Shown piece after piece: positions 8,229 to 17,004 of a stretch of 42,181 nt of DNA. The notes beneath the pieces were generated by a model, which ran no database searches, was not told where the DNA came from, and saw only the letters and a program-made list of their open reading frames with translations. The DNA lies in NCBI GenBank assembly GCA_030425945.1, contig JAUHZL010000002.1, positions 1 to 42,181 on the forward strand, given 5' to 3'. This stretch comes from Alphaproteobacteria bacterium (GTDB lineage: Bacteria > Pseudomonadota > Alphaproteobacteria > Rhodobacterales > Rhodobacteraceae). How positions within the stretch are numbered: position 1 is the stretch's first letter; each line of letters starts with the position of its first letter. The position numbers were made by a program, and so were the translations under genes.

Positions 8229-9341
8229 ATGACAGACATTCTTCAGGCGGTGCGTGGCGCCGCACTTGGGGCCGTGGCCGGTGTCGCGGCGATGGCGATG
8301 GGCACGACCGCCTTCGCAGGCGGCCATGGCGGGGTGGATTTCGCGGGCAAGACCGTCGAATTCGTGATCCCGTTCTCGGAATCGGGCGGCTCGGCGCGCT
8401 GGGCCAACTTCTTCGCGCCGCTGCTCAGCGAGCACCTGCCGGGCAACCCGGTCGTGGTGGTGCGCTATCGTCCCGGTGCGGGCTCGACGGCGGGCGCCAA
8501 CTGGTTCCAGGAGCAGACGACCGATGACGGCACGCTGATCTTCGGCACCTCGGGCTCGACCCAGTTCCCCTACCTGCTCGGCGATCCGCGCGTGCGCTAC
8601 GAGTACAAGGACTGGCGTCCGGTTCTCGCCTCGGGCACCGGCGGCGTCGTCTACCTGCCCGGCGACCTCGGCGCGGACTATGACGGCGACATGGACGCCT
8701 TCACCGACGTGGACTTCCTCTACGGCTCGCAGGGCGCCACCACGCTCGACCTCGTGCCGCTGCTGGCGTTCAAGCTGCTCGGCCTGACCGTTGACCCAGT
8801 GTTCGGCATCGAAGGTCGCGGCGACGGCCGCCTGATGTTCGAGCGCGGCGAAGCCAACATCGACTACCAGACCTCGTCCGCCTACCTGCGCTCGGTGGTT
8901 CCGATGGTCGAGAGCGGCATGGCCGTTCCGGTGTTCAGCTACGGCGCCCTCAACGACGCCGGCGAGATCGTCCGCGACCCGACCTTCCCCGACATGCCGA
9001 GCTTCAAGGAAGTCTGCGAGGCCACCGCGGCCTGCTCGACCGAAGGCACTGCCTGGGAAGCCTACAAGGCCTTCTTCATCGCGGGCTTCGCGGCCCAGAA
9101 GATGATCTACCTGCCGGGCACCGCGTCGGATGACGTCGTGGCGACCTACACCAAGGCGCTGCAGGACATCATCGCCCGTCCCGACTTCGCCGAACTGGCG
9201 GCGGCCGAACTGGGCGTCTACCCTCAGCTGACCGGCAACGGGGCGATCAGCGCCTCGGATCAGGCCACCACGGTGTCGGCCGAGTCGAAGGCCTACGTCC
9301 TCGACTGGCTGAAGGCCGACTACGGCGTGACGATGGAGTAA
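8229..9341 (+). CDS. Tripartite tricarboxylate transporter substrate-binding protein (TctC-like)
   Basis: Signal peptide (ATG 8229 after GGGAGG), FAGKTVEFVIPFSESGGSARWANFFAPLLSEHLPGNPVVVVRYRPGAGSTAGANWF; followed by tctA-like permease. Confidence 0.85.
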   Translation: MTDILQAVRGAALGAVAGVAAMAMGTTAFAGGHGGVDFAGKTVEFVIPFSESGGSARWANFFAPLLSEHLPGNPVVVVRYRPGAGSTAGANWFQEQTTDDGTLIFGTSGSTQFPYLLGDPRVRYEYKDWRPVLASGTGGVVYLPGDLGADYDGDMDAFTDVDFLYGSQGATTLDLVPLLAFKLLGLTVDPVFGIEGRGDGRLMFERGEANIDYQTSSAYLRSVVPMVESGMAVPVFSYGALNDAGEIVRDPTFPDMPSFKEVCEATAACSTEGTAWEAYKAFFIAGFAAQKMIYLPGTASDDVVATYTKALQDIIARPDFAELAAAELGVYPQLTGNGAISASDQATTVSAESKAYVLDWLKADYGVTME

Positions 9342-9420
9342 TCCAGACCGCCGAACTGTCCGCCCCCCGGCTTGCGACGGGGGGCGGGTCCCCTTCTGAC
9401 GCCGACCAAGGACCAAGCCC

Positions 9421-11442
9421 GTGATGGACCTGCTCGCGACCGCTTTGCCCGCGCTGGGCGAGGCGCTGACCCTCGTGCTGCAACCCCAGCAGTTCCTCTT
9501 CCTCGTGACGGGCGTGCTGCTCGGCCTCTCGATCGGCGTGTTGCCCGGCCTCGGCGGCATCGCGGGCCTGTCGCTCGTCCTGCCGTTCATGTTCGGCATG
9601 GAGCCGGTCTCGGGCCTGGCGCTGATGGTCGGCCTGATCGCTGTGATCCCGACATCGGACACCTTCTCGTCGGTACTGCTCGGCATTCCGGGCTCGACCG
9701 CCAGCCAGGCGACGGTGCTCGACGGCTTTCCGCTGGCCCGCAAGGGCGAGGCCGCCCGCGCGCTGGCCGCGGCTTTTGCCAGTTCGCTGTTCGGCGGCCT
9801 GCTCGGCGCGACCATCCTGACCTTCTTCATCTTCTTCGCCCGGCCGCTGATCCTCGCCTTCGGCCTGCCCGAAATGCTGATGATCACCATTCTCGGCCTG
9901 TCGATGGTGGCGATCCTCGCCGGGCGCGTGCCGCTGAAGGGCCTTGTCGCCGCCGGCCTGGGCCTGATGGTCGGCACCATCGGCGCGGCGGGTGCGGGCG
10001 GCAGCCTGCGCATGGCGAGCTATGACTTCCCTTATCTGATCGACGGCCTGCAACTGGTCATCATCGGTCTCGGCATCTACGCCATCCCCGAAATCGTCTC
10101 GCTGCTCCGCCAGGACCGTGCCATCTCGCGCGACGGCGGCCTCGGCAAGGGCTGGCTCGAAGGCGTGCAGGACTGGTGGCGCAACAAGTGGCTGTCGGTG
10201 AAATGTTCCGCCATCGGCGTGATCGTCGGGGTGATCCCGGGCCTCGGCGGTTCGGTCGTGGACTGGATTGCCTATGGCTTCACCGTCCAGACTGCGCGCG
10301 ACAAGTCGAAGTTCGGCAGCGGTGACATCCGCGGCGTGATCGGACCGGAAAGCTCGAACAACGCGAAGGAGGGCGGCGGCCTCGTCCCGACCCTGATCTT
10401 CGGCATCCCGGGCTCCGGCTCGATGGCGGTGTTCCTCGGCGGTCTCGCGCTGCTGGGCTACGATCCCGGCCCGCACATGGTGCGCAACAACCTCGACATC
10501 ACCTACACCATCGTCTGGTCGCTCGCGCTGGCCAACGTGGTCGGGGCCGGGCTGTGCATCCTGCTGTCGACGCCTATCGCGAAGCTGACCACCATCCGGT
10601 TCACGCTGCTCGCGCCGTTCCTCTTCATGATCATCGCCTTCGCGGCCTTCCAGTCGAGCCAGCAGCTCGAGGATCTCGCCGCGCTGGTCGCCATCGGCCT
10701 GCTCGGCATCTTCCTGCGGCGCTTCGACTACTCGCGTCCGGCCTTCCTGATCGGCTTCGTGCTGTCGCACCAGGCGGAATCCTTCGCCAACATGGCGAAC
10801 CAGATCGCCGGGTCGCGCTTCCGCCGCAGCTTCGAGGCCGGGATCGACTACATCGCCTCGTCGCTGTCGCTGGCGCTGCTTGCCCTGACCGTGATCTCGG
10901 TCGTCGTCGGCATCCGGCAGGCCAAGCACATCCTCGGGAACGACAACGCGCCGACCGGCGCCAAGCGCGGGCCGGTGGTCTTCCTGCTGCTGATCACCGC
11001 CTATCTCTCGGTCGCCTGGATCGACGCGCTGACCATCAGCCGGATGGGCGACAAGATCTTCCCGGTCACCGTGGGTGCGATCACGCTGATCTGCTGCCTG
11101 CTGCTGCTCCTGAAGATGATGCGCGCGCCCGAGGGCCACGCGGTCTTCGCCGACCTCGAGACCGGGGGCGAAGATGCCGAGGCGCCGCATGGCCTCTGGT
11201 CCACGCTGGGCTGGTTCGTCGGCCTGCTGATCGCCTCGTCGCTGGTCGGGTTCATTCTCGGACTCGCGGCCTTCCTGCTGGCCTTCTTCCGGGTCCGCGC
11301 CGGGCTGGGCTGGGGCCGCGTGGTGCTGTTCTCCGTCCTCGGGGTGCTCTTCATGTGCTTCCTCGCCTGGACGCTGGGCCGCGATTTCCCGCCGGGCCTG
11401 CTGCAAGCCTCCTATCCCAAGATGCCATGGCCGCTGACATGA
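9421..11442 (+). CDS. Tripartite tricarboxylate transporter permease, TctA-TctB fusion
   Basis: TctA signatures GVLLGLSIGVLPGLGGIAGLSLVLPFMFGM and GVIPGLGGSVVDWIAYG...GVIGPESSNNAKEGGGLVPTLIFGIPGSGSMAVFLGGL; the C-terminal about 160 aa have a TctB-like 4-TM pattern. Confidence 0.9.
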   Translation: MMDLLATALPALGEALTLVLQPQQFLFLVTGVLLGLSIGVLPGLGGIAGLSLVLPFMFGMEPVSGLALMVGLIAVIPTSDTFSSVLLGIPGSTASQATVLDGFPLARKGEAARALAAAFASSLFGGLLGATILTFFIFFARPLILAFGLPEMLMITILGLSMVAILAGRVPLKGLVAAGLGLMVGTIGAAGAGGSLRMASYDFPYLIDGLQLVIIGLGIYAIPEIVSLLRQDRAISRDGGLGKGWLEGVQDWWRNKWLSVKCSAIGVIVGVIPGLGGSVVDWIAYGFTVQTARDKSKFGSGDIRGVIGPESSNNAKEGGGLVPTLIFGIPGSGSMAVFLGGLALLGYDPGPHMVRNNLDITYTIVWSLALANVVGAGLCILLSTPIAKLTTIRFTLLAPFLFMIIAFAAFQSSQQLEDLAALVAIGLLGIFLRRFDYSRPAFLIGFVLSHQAESFANMANQIAGSRFRRSFEAGIDYIASSLSLALLALTVISVVVGIRQAKHILGNDNAPTGAKRGPVVFLLLITAYLSVAWIDALTISRMGDKIFPVTVGAITLICCLLLLLKMMRAPEGHAVFADLETGGEDAEAPHGLWSTLGWFVGLLIASSLVGFILGLAAFLLAFFRVRAGLGWGRVVLFSVLGVLFMCFLAWTLGRDFPPGLLQASYPKMPWPLT

Positions 11443-12551
11443 CACAGACACCTGTTCCCTTCCTCTTCCTGCGGGGCGGTTCCTCGCGCGGGCCCTACTT
11501 CAACCGCGCCGACCTGCCCGAGGACCGCGACGCGCTTGCCCGCGTGCTGGTGGCCGTGGTCGGGGCCGGCAACCCGCGCAACATCGACGGGCTGGGCGGG
11601 GGCAATGCCGTGACGACCAAGGTCGCCATGCTGTCGCCCTCGGCGGATCCGCAGGCGGACGTGGACTATTTCTTCGCCCAGGTCGCGGTGGACGAACCGC
11701 TGGTGGATTTCGGCCCGACCTGCGGCAACATTCTCGTCGGCGTCGGTCCGGCGGCCATCGAGATGGGGCTGGTCCCGGTCACGGGGGATGAAACCCGCGT
11801 CCGCATCCGGGCCGTGAACACCGGCGCCCTCGTCGAGGCCATCGTCCAGACACCGGGCGGCCAGGTCCGCTACGACGGCGAGACCGCCATCGACGGGGTG
11901 CCGGGCACGGCCGCGCCCGTCGCGCTGAACTTCCTCGACGTGATCGGGTCGCGCTGCGGCGTCATGCTGCCGACCGGCAACCTGCGCGACGTCATCGACG
12001 GCATCGAAGTGACCCTGATGGACGTGGCGATGCCGATGATGATCGCGCGCGCGTCGGACTTCGGGCTGACCGGGGGCGAAAGCGCCGCCGAGCTGGACGC
12101 CGACAAGGCGCTCTTTGCCCGGATGGAGGCGATCCGGATGGAGGCCGGGCGGCGGATGGGCTTCGGCGACGTGACCAAATCGGTGACGCCGAAGATCGGC
12201 CTGCTTAGTGCCGCCGCTGACACCGGCCATTTCCGCGCTCGCTACTTCATGCCGTGGAACACCCATCCCACGCTGGCGGTCACCGGGTCCCAATGCCTCG
12301 CCGCTTGCGCCTTGACCCCCGGCACGGTGGCCGACGGGCTGGTGCGCCCGATCGAGGGGCAGCCGGCGGTTGTCTCCATCGAGCACCCGATGGGAACGAT
12401 GGAGGTGACCGTCGATTATGCGCATGGCGCGAACGGGTTCGAACTCCGCTCCGCTGGGGTGATCCGGACCGCCCGGCTGATCGCGCGGGGCGAGGTGATG
12501 GTGCCGGCCGCCGCGCTGGCCGTGCCGCAGCCGGAGGAGAGCGCCGCATGA
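11439..12551 (+). CDS. PrpF family isomerase (aconitate isomerase / 4-oxalomesaconate tautomerase-like)
   Basis: VPFLFLRGGSSRGPYFNRADLP; NPRNIDGLGGGNAVTTKVAMLSPS; FGPTCGNILVGVGPAAIE. ATGA overlap with tctAB stop; upstream in-frame ATG at 11427 is an alternative start. Confidence 0.9.
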   Translation: MTQTPVPFLFLRGGSSRGPYFNRADLPEDRDALARVLVAVVGAGNPRNIDGLGGGNAVTTKVAMLSPSADPQADVDYFFAQVAVDEPLVDFGPTCGNILVGVGPAAIEMGLVPVTGDETRVRIRAVNTGALVEAIVQTPGGQVRYDGETAIDGVPGTAAPVALNFLDVIGSRCGVMLPTGNLRDVIDGIEVTLMDVAMPMMIARASDFGLTGGESAAELDADKALFARMEAIRMEAGRRMGFGDVTKSVTPKIGLLSAAADTGHFRARYFMPWNTHPTLAVTGSQCLAACALTPGTVADGLVRPIEGQPAVVSIEHPMGTMEVTVDYAHGANGFELRSAGVIRTARLIARGEVMVPAAALAVPQPEESAA

Positions 12552-14230
12552 CCGCAGCGCAGGGCGTGCCCGCTCCGCACGTCTACGACATTCTCGCCCG
12601 CACCGCCGCGCAGGAAGGGGTTGCGACCTGCTTCGCGCTGCTGGGCGATGCCAACATGAACTGGGCAACCCGCCTCGCCGAGGCCGGGGTGCGGATGATC
12701 TATGTCCGCCACGAGCATTGCGCGGCGGCCGCGGCGATGGCCTATGCCCGCAAGACCGGCGATATCGGCTTTGCCACGGTGACCTGCGGGCCCGGCCTGA
12801 CCCAGCTGATGACCGCGCTGCCCGCGGCGGTGCGCGCCCGCCTGCCGATGGTCGTTTTCGCGGGCGAAGCGCCGGTCGGGAAGGGCTGGTACAATCAGGG
12901 GATCGACCAGGCCCCCTTCGTCACCGCCACCGGCGCGGCCTACGTGCCCCTGCACCATGTCGAGCGGATGCCGGTCACGCTGCGCGATGCCTTCCTTCAG
13001 GCCCGGCGCGAGCGGCGGCCCGTCGTGGTGGGCGTGCCGTTCGATCTGCAGGAGCGCGTCTGGTCCGGATCGCTGACGCTGCCCGAGCCGTCGCGCGCGC
13101 TGCTGCTGCAGCCGCGCCCGGTGCCGCCCCACCCCGAGGACGTGGCCGACGCCGCCGCCGTGACCGACGCCGCGCGGCGCATCGTGATCGTGGCCGGGAT
13201 GGGCGCGGTCGAGGCCGGGGCCGGTCCCGCGTGCCTGGCATTGGCCGAGCGTCTCGACGCGCCGCTTGCGACGACCCTGCCCGCGCGCGGGCTCTTCCAT
13301 GACGATCCCTTCTGCCTCGGGATCGCGGGAGGGTTCTCGACCCAGACCGCCCGCGCCGTGTTCGCCGAGACCGATCTCGTCATCGCCGTGGGGGCCTCGC
13401 TGGCCCATCACACGGCGGATGGCGGGGCGCTCTGGCCCAAGGCGGACGTCCTGCAGATCGACCTCGACCCGGTCGCCCGGTCGCAGGGACGCGCCGCCGC
13501 GGGGCACCACCTGCGCGCCGACGCCCGGCTGGGGGTCGAGGCGCTGACCGCGGCCGTGGCGCCGCGCCCGGCCGACATGCGCAGCGACGCCCTCGCGCAG
13601 CGCATCGCAACAACCCCCGCCGACGGGGCCCGCTTCGACATCGCGCCGGGGGTGCACGACCCGCGCGAGGTGGTCAGGGCCCTCGACGCGTCGCTGCCCG
13701 CAGAGTGGGAGATGGTCAATTCATCCGGCCACTGCTCCTATTTCTTCGCGCAGATGCCCTCGCGGCCACAGGACCGGTTCCTGACGATCCGCGAGTTCGG
13801 AGCCATCGGGAACGGAACGTCCTTCGCCATGGGGGTGGCGGCGGCGCGTCCGAAGACGCCGGTGGTCCTGTTCGACGGCGACGGCTCGCTGCTCATGCAT
13901 GTACAGGAGTTCGAGACGATGCAGAGGCACGGCATGCGGGTCCTCGTCGTCGCGCTCAATGACGGGGCCTACGGCTCGGAGATCCACAAGCTGCGCGCCG
14001 AAGGGCTGTCGGACGCGGGGGCCGTGTTCGGCCGCACCGATCTGGCCGCCATCGCGCGCGGCTTCGGGCTGGAGGCCGCGACGCTGGATGACCTCGCGGA
14101 CCTGCCGCAGCTGATCGAGCGTTTTGCCGCGGGAACCGGCTCCATGCTGATCGACGTGCCGATTTCGGACCGGGTGATCTCGCCCGTGATCCGCCGCGCG
14201 CATCCGGGTCTGGAACCGGTCGCGGGCTGA
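12548..14230 (+). CDS. Thiamine diphosphate-dependent enzyme (acetolactate synthase-like / 2-oxoacid decarboxylase)
   Basis: RHEHCAAAAAMAYARKTGDIGFATVTCGPGLTQLMTAL (ThDP-N); VVLFDGDGSLLMHVQEFETMQRHGMRVLVVALNDGAYGSEI (GDG..N ThDP motif). ATGA overlap with prpF-like gene. Confidence 0.88.
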   Translation: MTAAQGVPAPHVYDILARTAAQEGVATCFALLGDANMNWATRLAEAGVRMIYVRHEHCAAAAAMAYARKTGDIGFATVTCGPGLTQLMTALPAAVRARLPMVVFAGEAPVGKGWYNQGIDQAPFVTATGAAYVPLHHVERMPVTLRDAFLQARRERRPVVVGVPFDLQERVWSGSLTLPEPSRALLLQPRPVPPHPEDVADAAAVTDAARRIVIVAGMGAVEAGAGPACLALAERLDAPLATTLPARGLFHDDPFCLGIAGGFSTQTARAVFAETDLVIAVGASLAHHTADGGALWPKADVLQIDLDPVARSQGRAAAGHHLRADARLGVEALTAAVAPRPADMRSDALAQRIATTPADGARFDIAPGVHDPREVVRALDASLPAEWEMVNSSGHCSYFFAQMPSRPQDRFLTIREFGAIGNGTSFAMGVAAARPKTPVVLFDGDGSLLMHVQEFETMQRHGMRVLVVALNDGAYGSEIHKLRAEGLSDAGAVFGRTDLAAIARGFGLEAATLDDLADLPQLIERFAAGTGSMLIDVPISDRVISPVIRRAHPGLEPVAG

Positions 14231-14252
14231 TCGCGCGAGACGGGCGGGCTTT

Positions 14253-14272
14253 GGTATGCTACGGTATACAAA
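14253..14272. promoter_or_regulatory. Putative operator: 10-bp-period direct repeat GGTATGC-TAC-GGTATACAAA
   Basis: Shares ATACAAA with the 5061-5079 repeat upstream of the GntR gene; lies just before the 86-aa ORF. Confidence 0.4.
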
Positions 14273-14294
14273 TGAATCGCCGATGGAGGGACCC

Positions 14295-14555
14295 GTGTCG
14301 CCCAACCCCCTGAGCCCGACCGACATCTATACAGACCTGCGGGCGGACGCCGTCCAGGCCCTGCGCGCGGCGCAGACGGCGCTGGTCGCGGAAATAACTG
14401 CCTATCCGACCCCGATCTCGGGCTGTGACGCGCAGTTCAATCACCTCCTTGCCGAGCGCCGCCGCCTGTCCGACGCGCTCGCTGCCCTCGAGGCGCAGGT
14501 GTTCATCCCGACGCCGCGCACGCCCCATCCCAATGCCGGAGTGGAAAGCCGATGA
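14295..14555 (+). CDS. Conserved-looking 86-aa protein of unknown function
   Basis: GTG start preceded by GGAGGG; reading frame VSPNPLSPTDIYTDLRADAVQALRAAQ...SGCDAQFNHLLAERRRLSDALAALEAQ; 4-bp overlap with the next gene. Confidence 0.65.
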   Translation: MSPNPLSPTDIYTDLRADAVQALRAAQTALVAEITAYPTPISGCDAQFNHLLAERRRLSDALAALEAQVFIPTPRTPHPNAGVESR

Positions 14556-15526
14556 AGGTCCATATCCTCGATGACTGGTTCGATACCCTGCGCGGACTGC
14601 CCAGTTTCGCGCGGCTCGACGGCCATGACGTCACCGTCTGGACCGACCATGTCGAGGATATCGACACCCTCGCGGCCCGGCTGGCCCCGGCCGAGGCGCT
14701 GGTGCTCTTCCGCGAGCGCACCCCGATCCCGGGCGCGCTTCTGGACCGGCTGCCGGGGCTGAAACTGATCAGCCAGCGCAGCGTCTATCCGCATGTGGAC
14801 GTGCCCGGCTGCACCCGGAACCGGGTGCTGCTGTCGTCAAACATGCATTCCGACACGCCCTCGATCGCGGCCTCCGAACTGACCTTCGGGCTGCTTCTGG
14901 CTTCGGCCCGCCAGATCCCGCAGCAGATGGCCTCGCTGCGCGCCGGGACCTGGCAGCTTGCGCCGGGACAGACCGTGGCCGGGCGGCGGCTGGGCCTCTA
15001 CGGGTACGGGCGGATCGCGAAGCAGGTCGCGCATTATGCGTGGGCCTTCGGGATGGACGTGGTCTGGTGGGGGTCGGAGGCGGGCCGCGCGCGCGCCGCC
15101 GCGGCGGGCGAAACCGTTGCCGAGAGCCGCGAGCGGTTCTTCGCCGACAGCGATTTCGTCTCGCTGCACGTCCGCCTGAAGCCCGAGACGCGCGGGATCA
15201 TCACCCGTGCCGACCTGCTCGCGATGAAACCGTCGGCGAGCTTCATCAACACCTCGCGTTCGGGTCTCGTCGAGAAAGGCGCGCTGGAGGCGGCGCTGGC
15301 GGCGGGCAGGCCCGGCCGGATTGCCCTCGACGTCTTCGACGTGGAACCGCTGACGGACCCGGCGGACCCGCTGGTACAGCACCCTGCCGTCATCGCGACG
15401 CCCCACATCGGCTATGTCACCGAGGACGAGCTCGATCTGCAATTCGCGGACATCTACGACCAGATCAATGCCTATGCCGCCGGGGAACCGATCCACATGA
15501 TCAACCCCGAGGTCTGGCCGAACTGA
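14552..15526 (+). CDS. D-2-hydroxyacid dehydrogenase family protein
   Basis: NAD-binding LGLYGYGRIAKQVAHYAWAFGMDV; NTSRSGLVEKGAL, ALDVFDVEPL, TPHIGYVT catalytic R/E/H motifs. Confidence 0.9.
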   Translation: MKVHILDDWFDTLRGLPSFARLDGHDVTVWTDHVEDIDTLAARLAPAEALVLFRERTPIPGALLDRLPGLKLISQRSVYPHVDVPGCTRNRVLLSSNMHSDTPSIAASELTFGLLLASARQIPQQMASLRAGTWQLAPGQTVAGRRLGLYGYGRIAKQVAHYAWAFGMDVVWWGSEAGRARAAAAGETVAESRERFFADSDFVSLHVRLKPETRGIITRADLLAMKPSASFINTSRSGLVEKGALEAALAAGRPGRIALDVFDVEPLTDPADPLVQHPAVIATPHIGYVTEDELDLQFADIYDQINAYAAGEPIHMINPEVWPN

Positions 15527-15532
15527 CGCCGG

Positions 15533-16426
15533 TCACAGATGCGCCAGCCGGTCGGTGATCATGTCCAGAAGGCGCTCGGCCGGCGCCGTCAGCGGTCGCC
15601 CCTTGCGGGTGACCACGCCCAGCGTGCGCGACATCTCGACATCCGAGAAATGCAGCGCGGCCAACCGGTCGCGCGACAGGCTGGCGGTCAGGGCGGGCAG
15701 CACGGTCAACGCGGCCCCCTCGGCCACCAGCGTCATCGCCATCGAGGCGTTCTGCACCTCGTAGCGCCACACGATCCGCTCGCGCCATTCGCCCAGGGCA
15801 TCGTCCACCAGTTGCCGGTTCGAGGACTGCGAATTGATCCGCACGAACGGTTGCCCGGCGAGGTCGGCCAGCGTCACGCTGTCCCGCTGCGCCAGCGGAT
15901 GATCGTGCCGCACCAGCAGGACATAGGGTTCGGTGGCAAGCGCCCGGATGTCGAGGTCCCAGTGCTTGGCCCCGACGATGCTAATGCCGAACTCGACTTC
16001 TCCGGCCTGGACCAGTTCGTAGATCCGCCCGAAGGGCTGGTCCTGAAGATGCACCGTCAGGTCGGGATGCGCCACCGAGAACTGCCGCAGGATGTCCGGC
16101 AGGTAATAGGTGGCGATCGTCGGCAGGCAGGCGAACGCCAGCCGTTCCTGCTGCGCGTGACCGCGTTTGCGGAGGCTGCCGTACGCCTCGGAGATGTTGG
16201 TCAGGTTGCGCTGGATCTGCGGCAGCAGCGCCTGTCCCTCGCGGGTCAGCGAGACGTCGCGGGTCGAGCGCACCAGAAGCTGAACCCCGAGGTCCTGTTC
16301 GAGCTTGCGGATGCGGTGGCTGAGCGCGGTCTGCGACAGGTTCAGGTAGGCTGCCGCCCGGATGAAGCTCCCGAGTTCCGCGATCGCGACAAAGGCTTCG
16401 AGGCCCAGGTAATCGGTCCGGCTCAT
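15533..16426 (-). CDS. LysR family transcriptional regulator
   Basis: LEAFVAIAELGSFIRAAAYLNLSQTALSHRIRKLEQDLGVQLLVRSTRDVSLTREGQALL LTTR N-terminal HTH. Confidence 0.93.
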   Translation of the reverse strand: MSRTDYLGLEAFVAIAELGSFIRAAAYLNLSQTALSHRIRKLEQDLGVQLLVRSTRDVSLTREGQALLPQIQRNLTNISEAYGSLRKRGHAQQERLAFACLPTIATYYLPDILRQFSVAHPDLTVHLQDQPFGRIYELVQAGEVEFGISIVGAKHWDLDIRALATEPYVLLVRHDHPLAQRDSVTLADLAGQPFVRINSQSSNRQLVDDALGEWRERIVWRYEVQNASMAMTLVAEGAALTVLPALTASLSRDRLAALHFSDVEMSRTLGVVTRKGRPLTAPAERLLDMITDRLAHL

Positions 16427-16435
16427 CGCGCGGCC

Positions 16436-16936
16436 TCAGACCCCGTCGGGCATCGGTCCGCCCGCGGGGAACAGCAGCGCGCCGTCGGCGTCGGCGACGA
16501 TCAGGTCACCCGGGGCGACGATCACGCCCTCCAGACGGATCGTCAGCCCGGTCTGCCCCTCGCCGCGGCGCACCGACTTGCGCGGGGTCGCGGCCAGCGC
16601 CATCACGCCCAGCGGCAGCTCCGCCAGCGCCTGCACGTCGCGCACCGCGCCGTAGATGATGATGCCGGCCCAGCCGTTCTCGGCCGCTTCGCCCGCGATC
16701 ATGTCCCCGAGCACCGCGTGCCGGGTCGACCCGCCGGCATCGACCACCATCACGCGGCCCGCCCCGGGGGTGCCTGCCAGTTCCTTGATCCGGGCGTTGT
16801 CCTCGAAACACTTCACCGTCTCGACGCGGCCGTGGAATGCGCCGTGCCCGCCGAAATGGCGCAGCGTGACCGGCAGGACGTCGGCGGCATCGAGATACGT
16901 GTCGTAGAGATCGCAGGTCGGCTGCATGCGGGGCAC
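16436..16936 (-). CDS. RraA family protein (HMG/CHA aldolase-like)
   Basis: TCDLYDTYLDAADVLPVTLRHFGGHGAFHGRVETVKCFEDN..., AVLGDMIAGEAAENGWAGIIIYGAVRD typical of the RraA/aldolase family. Confidence 0.88.
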   Translation of the reverse strand: MPRMQPTCDLYDTYLDAADVLPVTLRHFGGHGAFHGRVETVKCFEDNARIKELAGTPGAGRVMVVDAGGSTRHAVLGDMIAGEAAENGWAGIIIYGAVRDVQALAELPLGVMALAATPRKSVRRGEGQTGLTIRLEGVIVAPGDLIVADADGALLFPAGGPMPDGV

Positions 16937-17004
16937 TCCGGGTCAGGGGTTCGGGCGATGCTGGCACGCGGGCGCGGCACTGTCATCAAGGGAAAGGACC
17001 GCCG

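Noticed and set aside
16950-17004. CTGGCACG upstream of the TauE gene as a sigma54 -24 element
   Set aside because: The matching TTGC -12 element at correct spacing is absent (GCGC instead).
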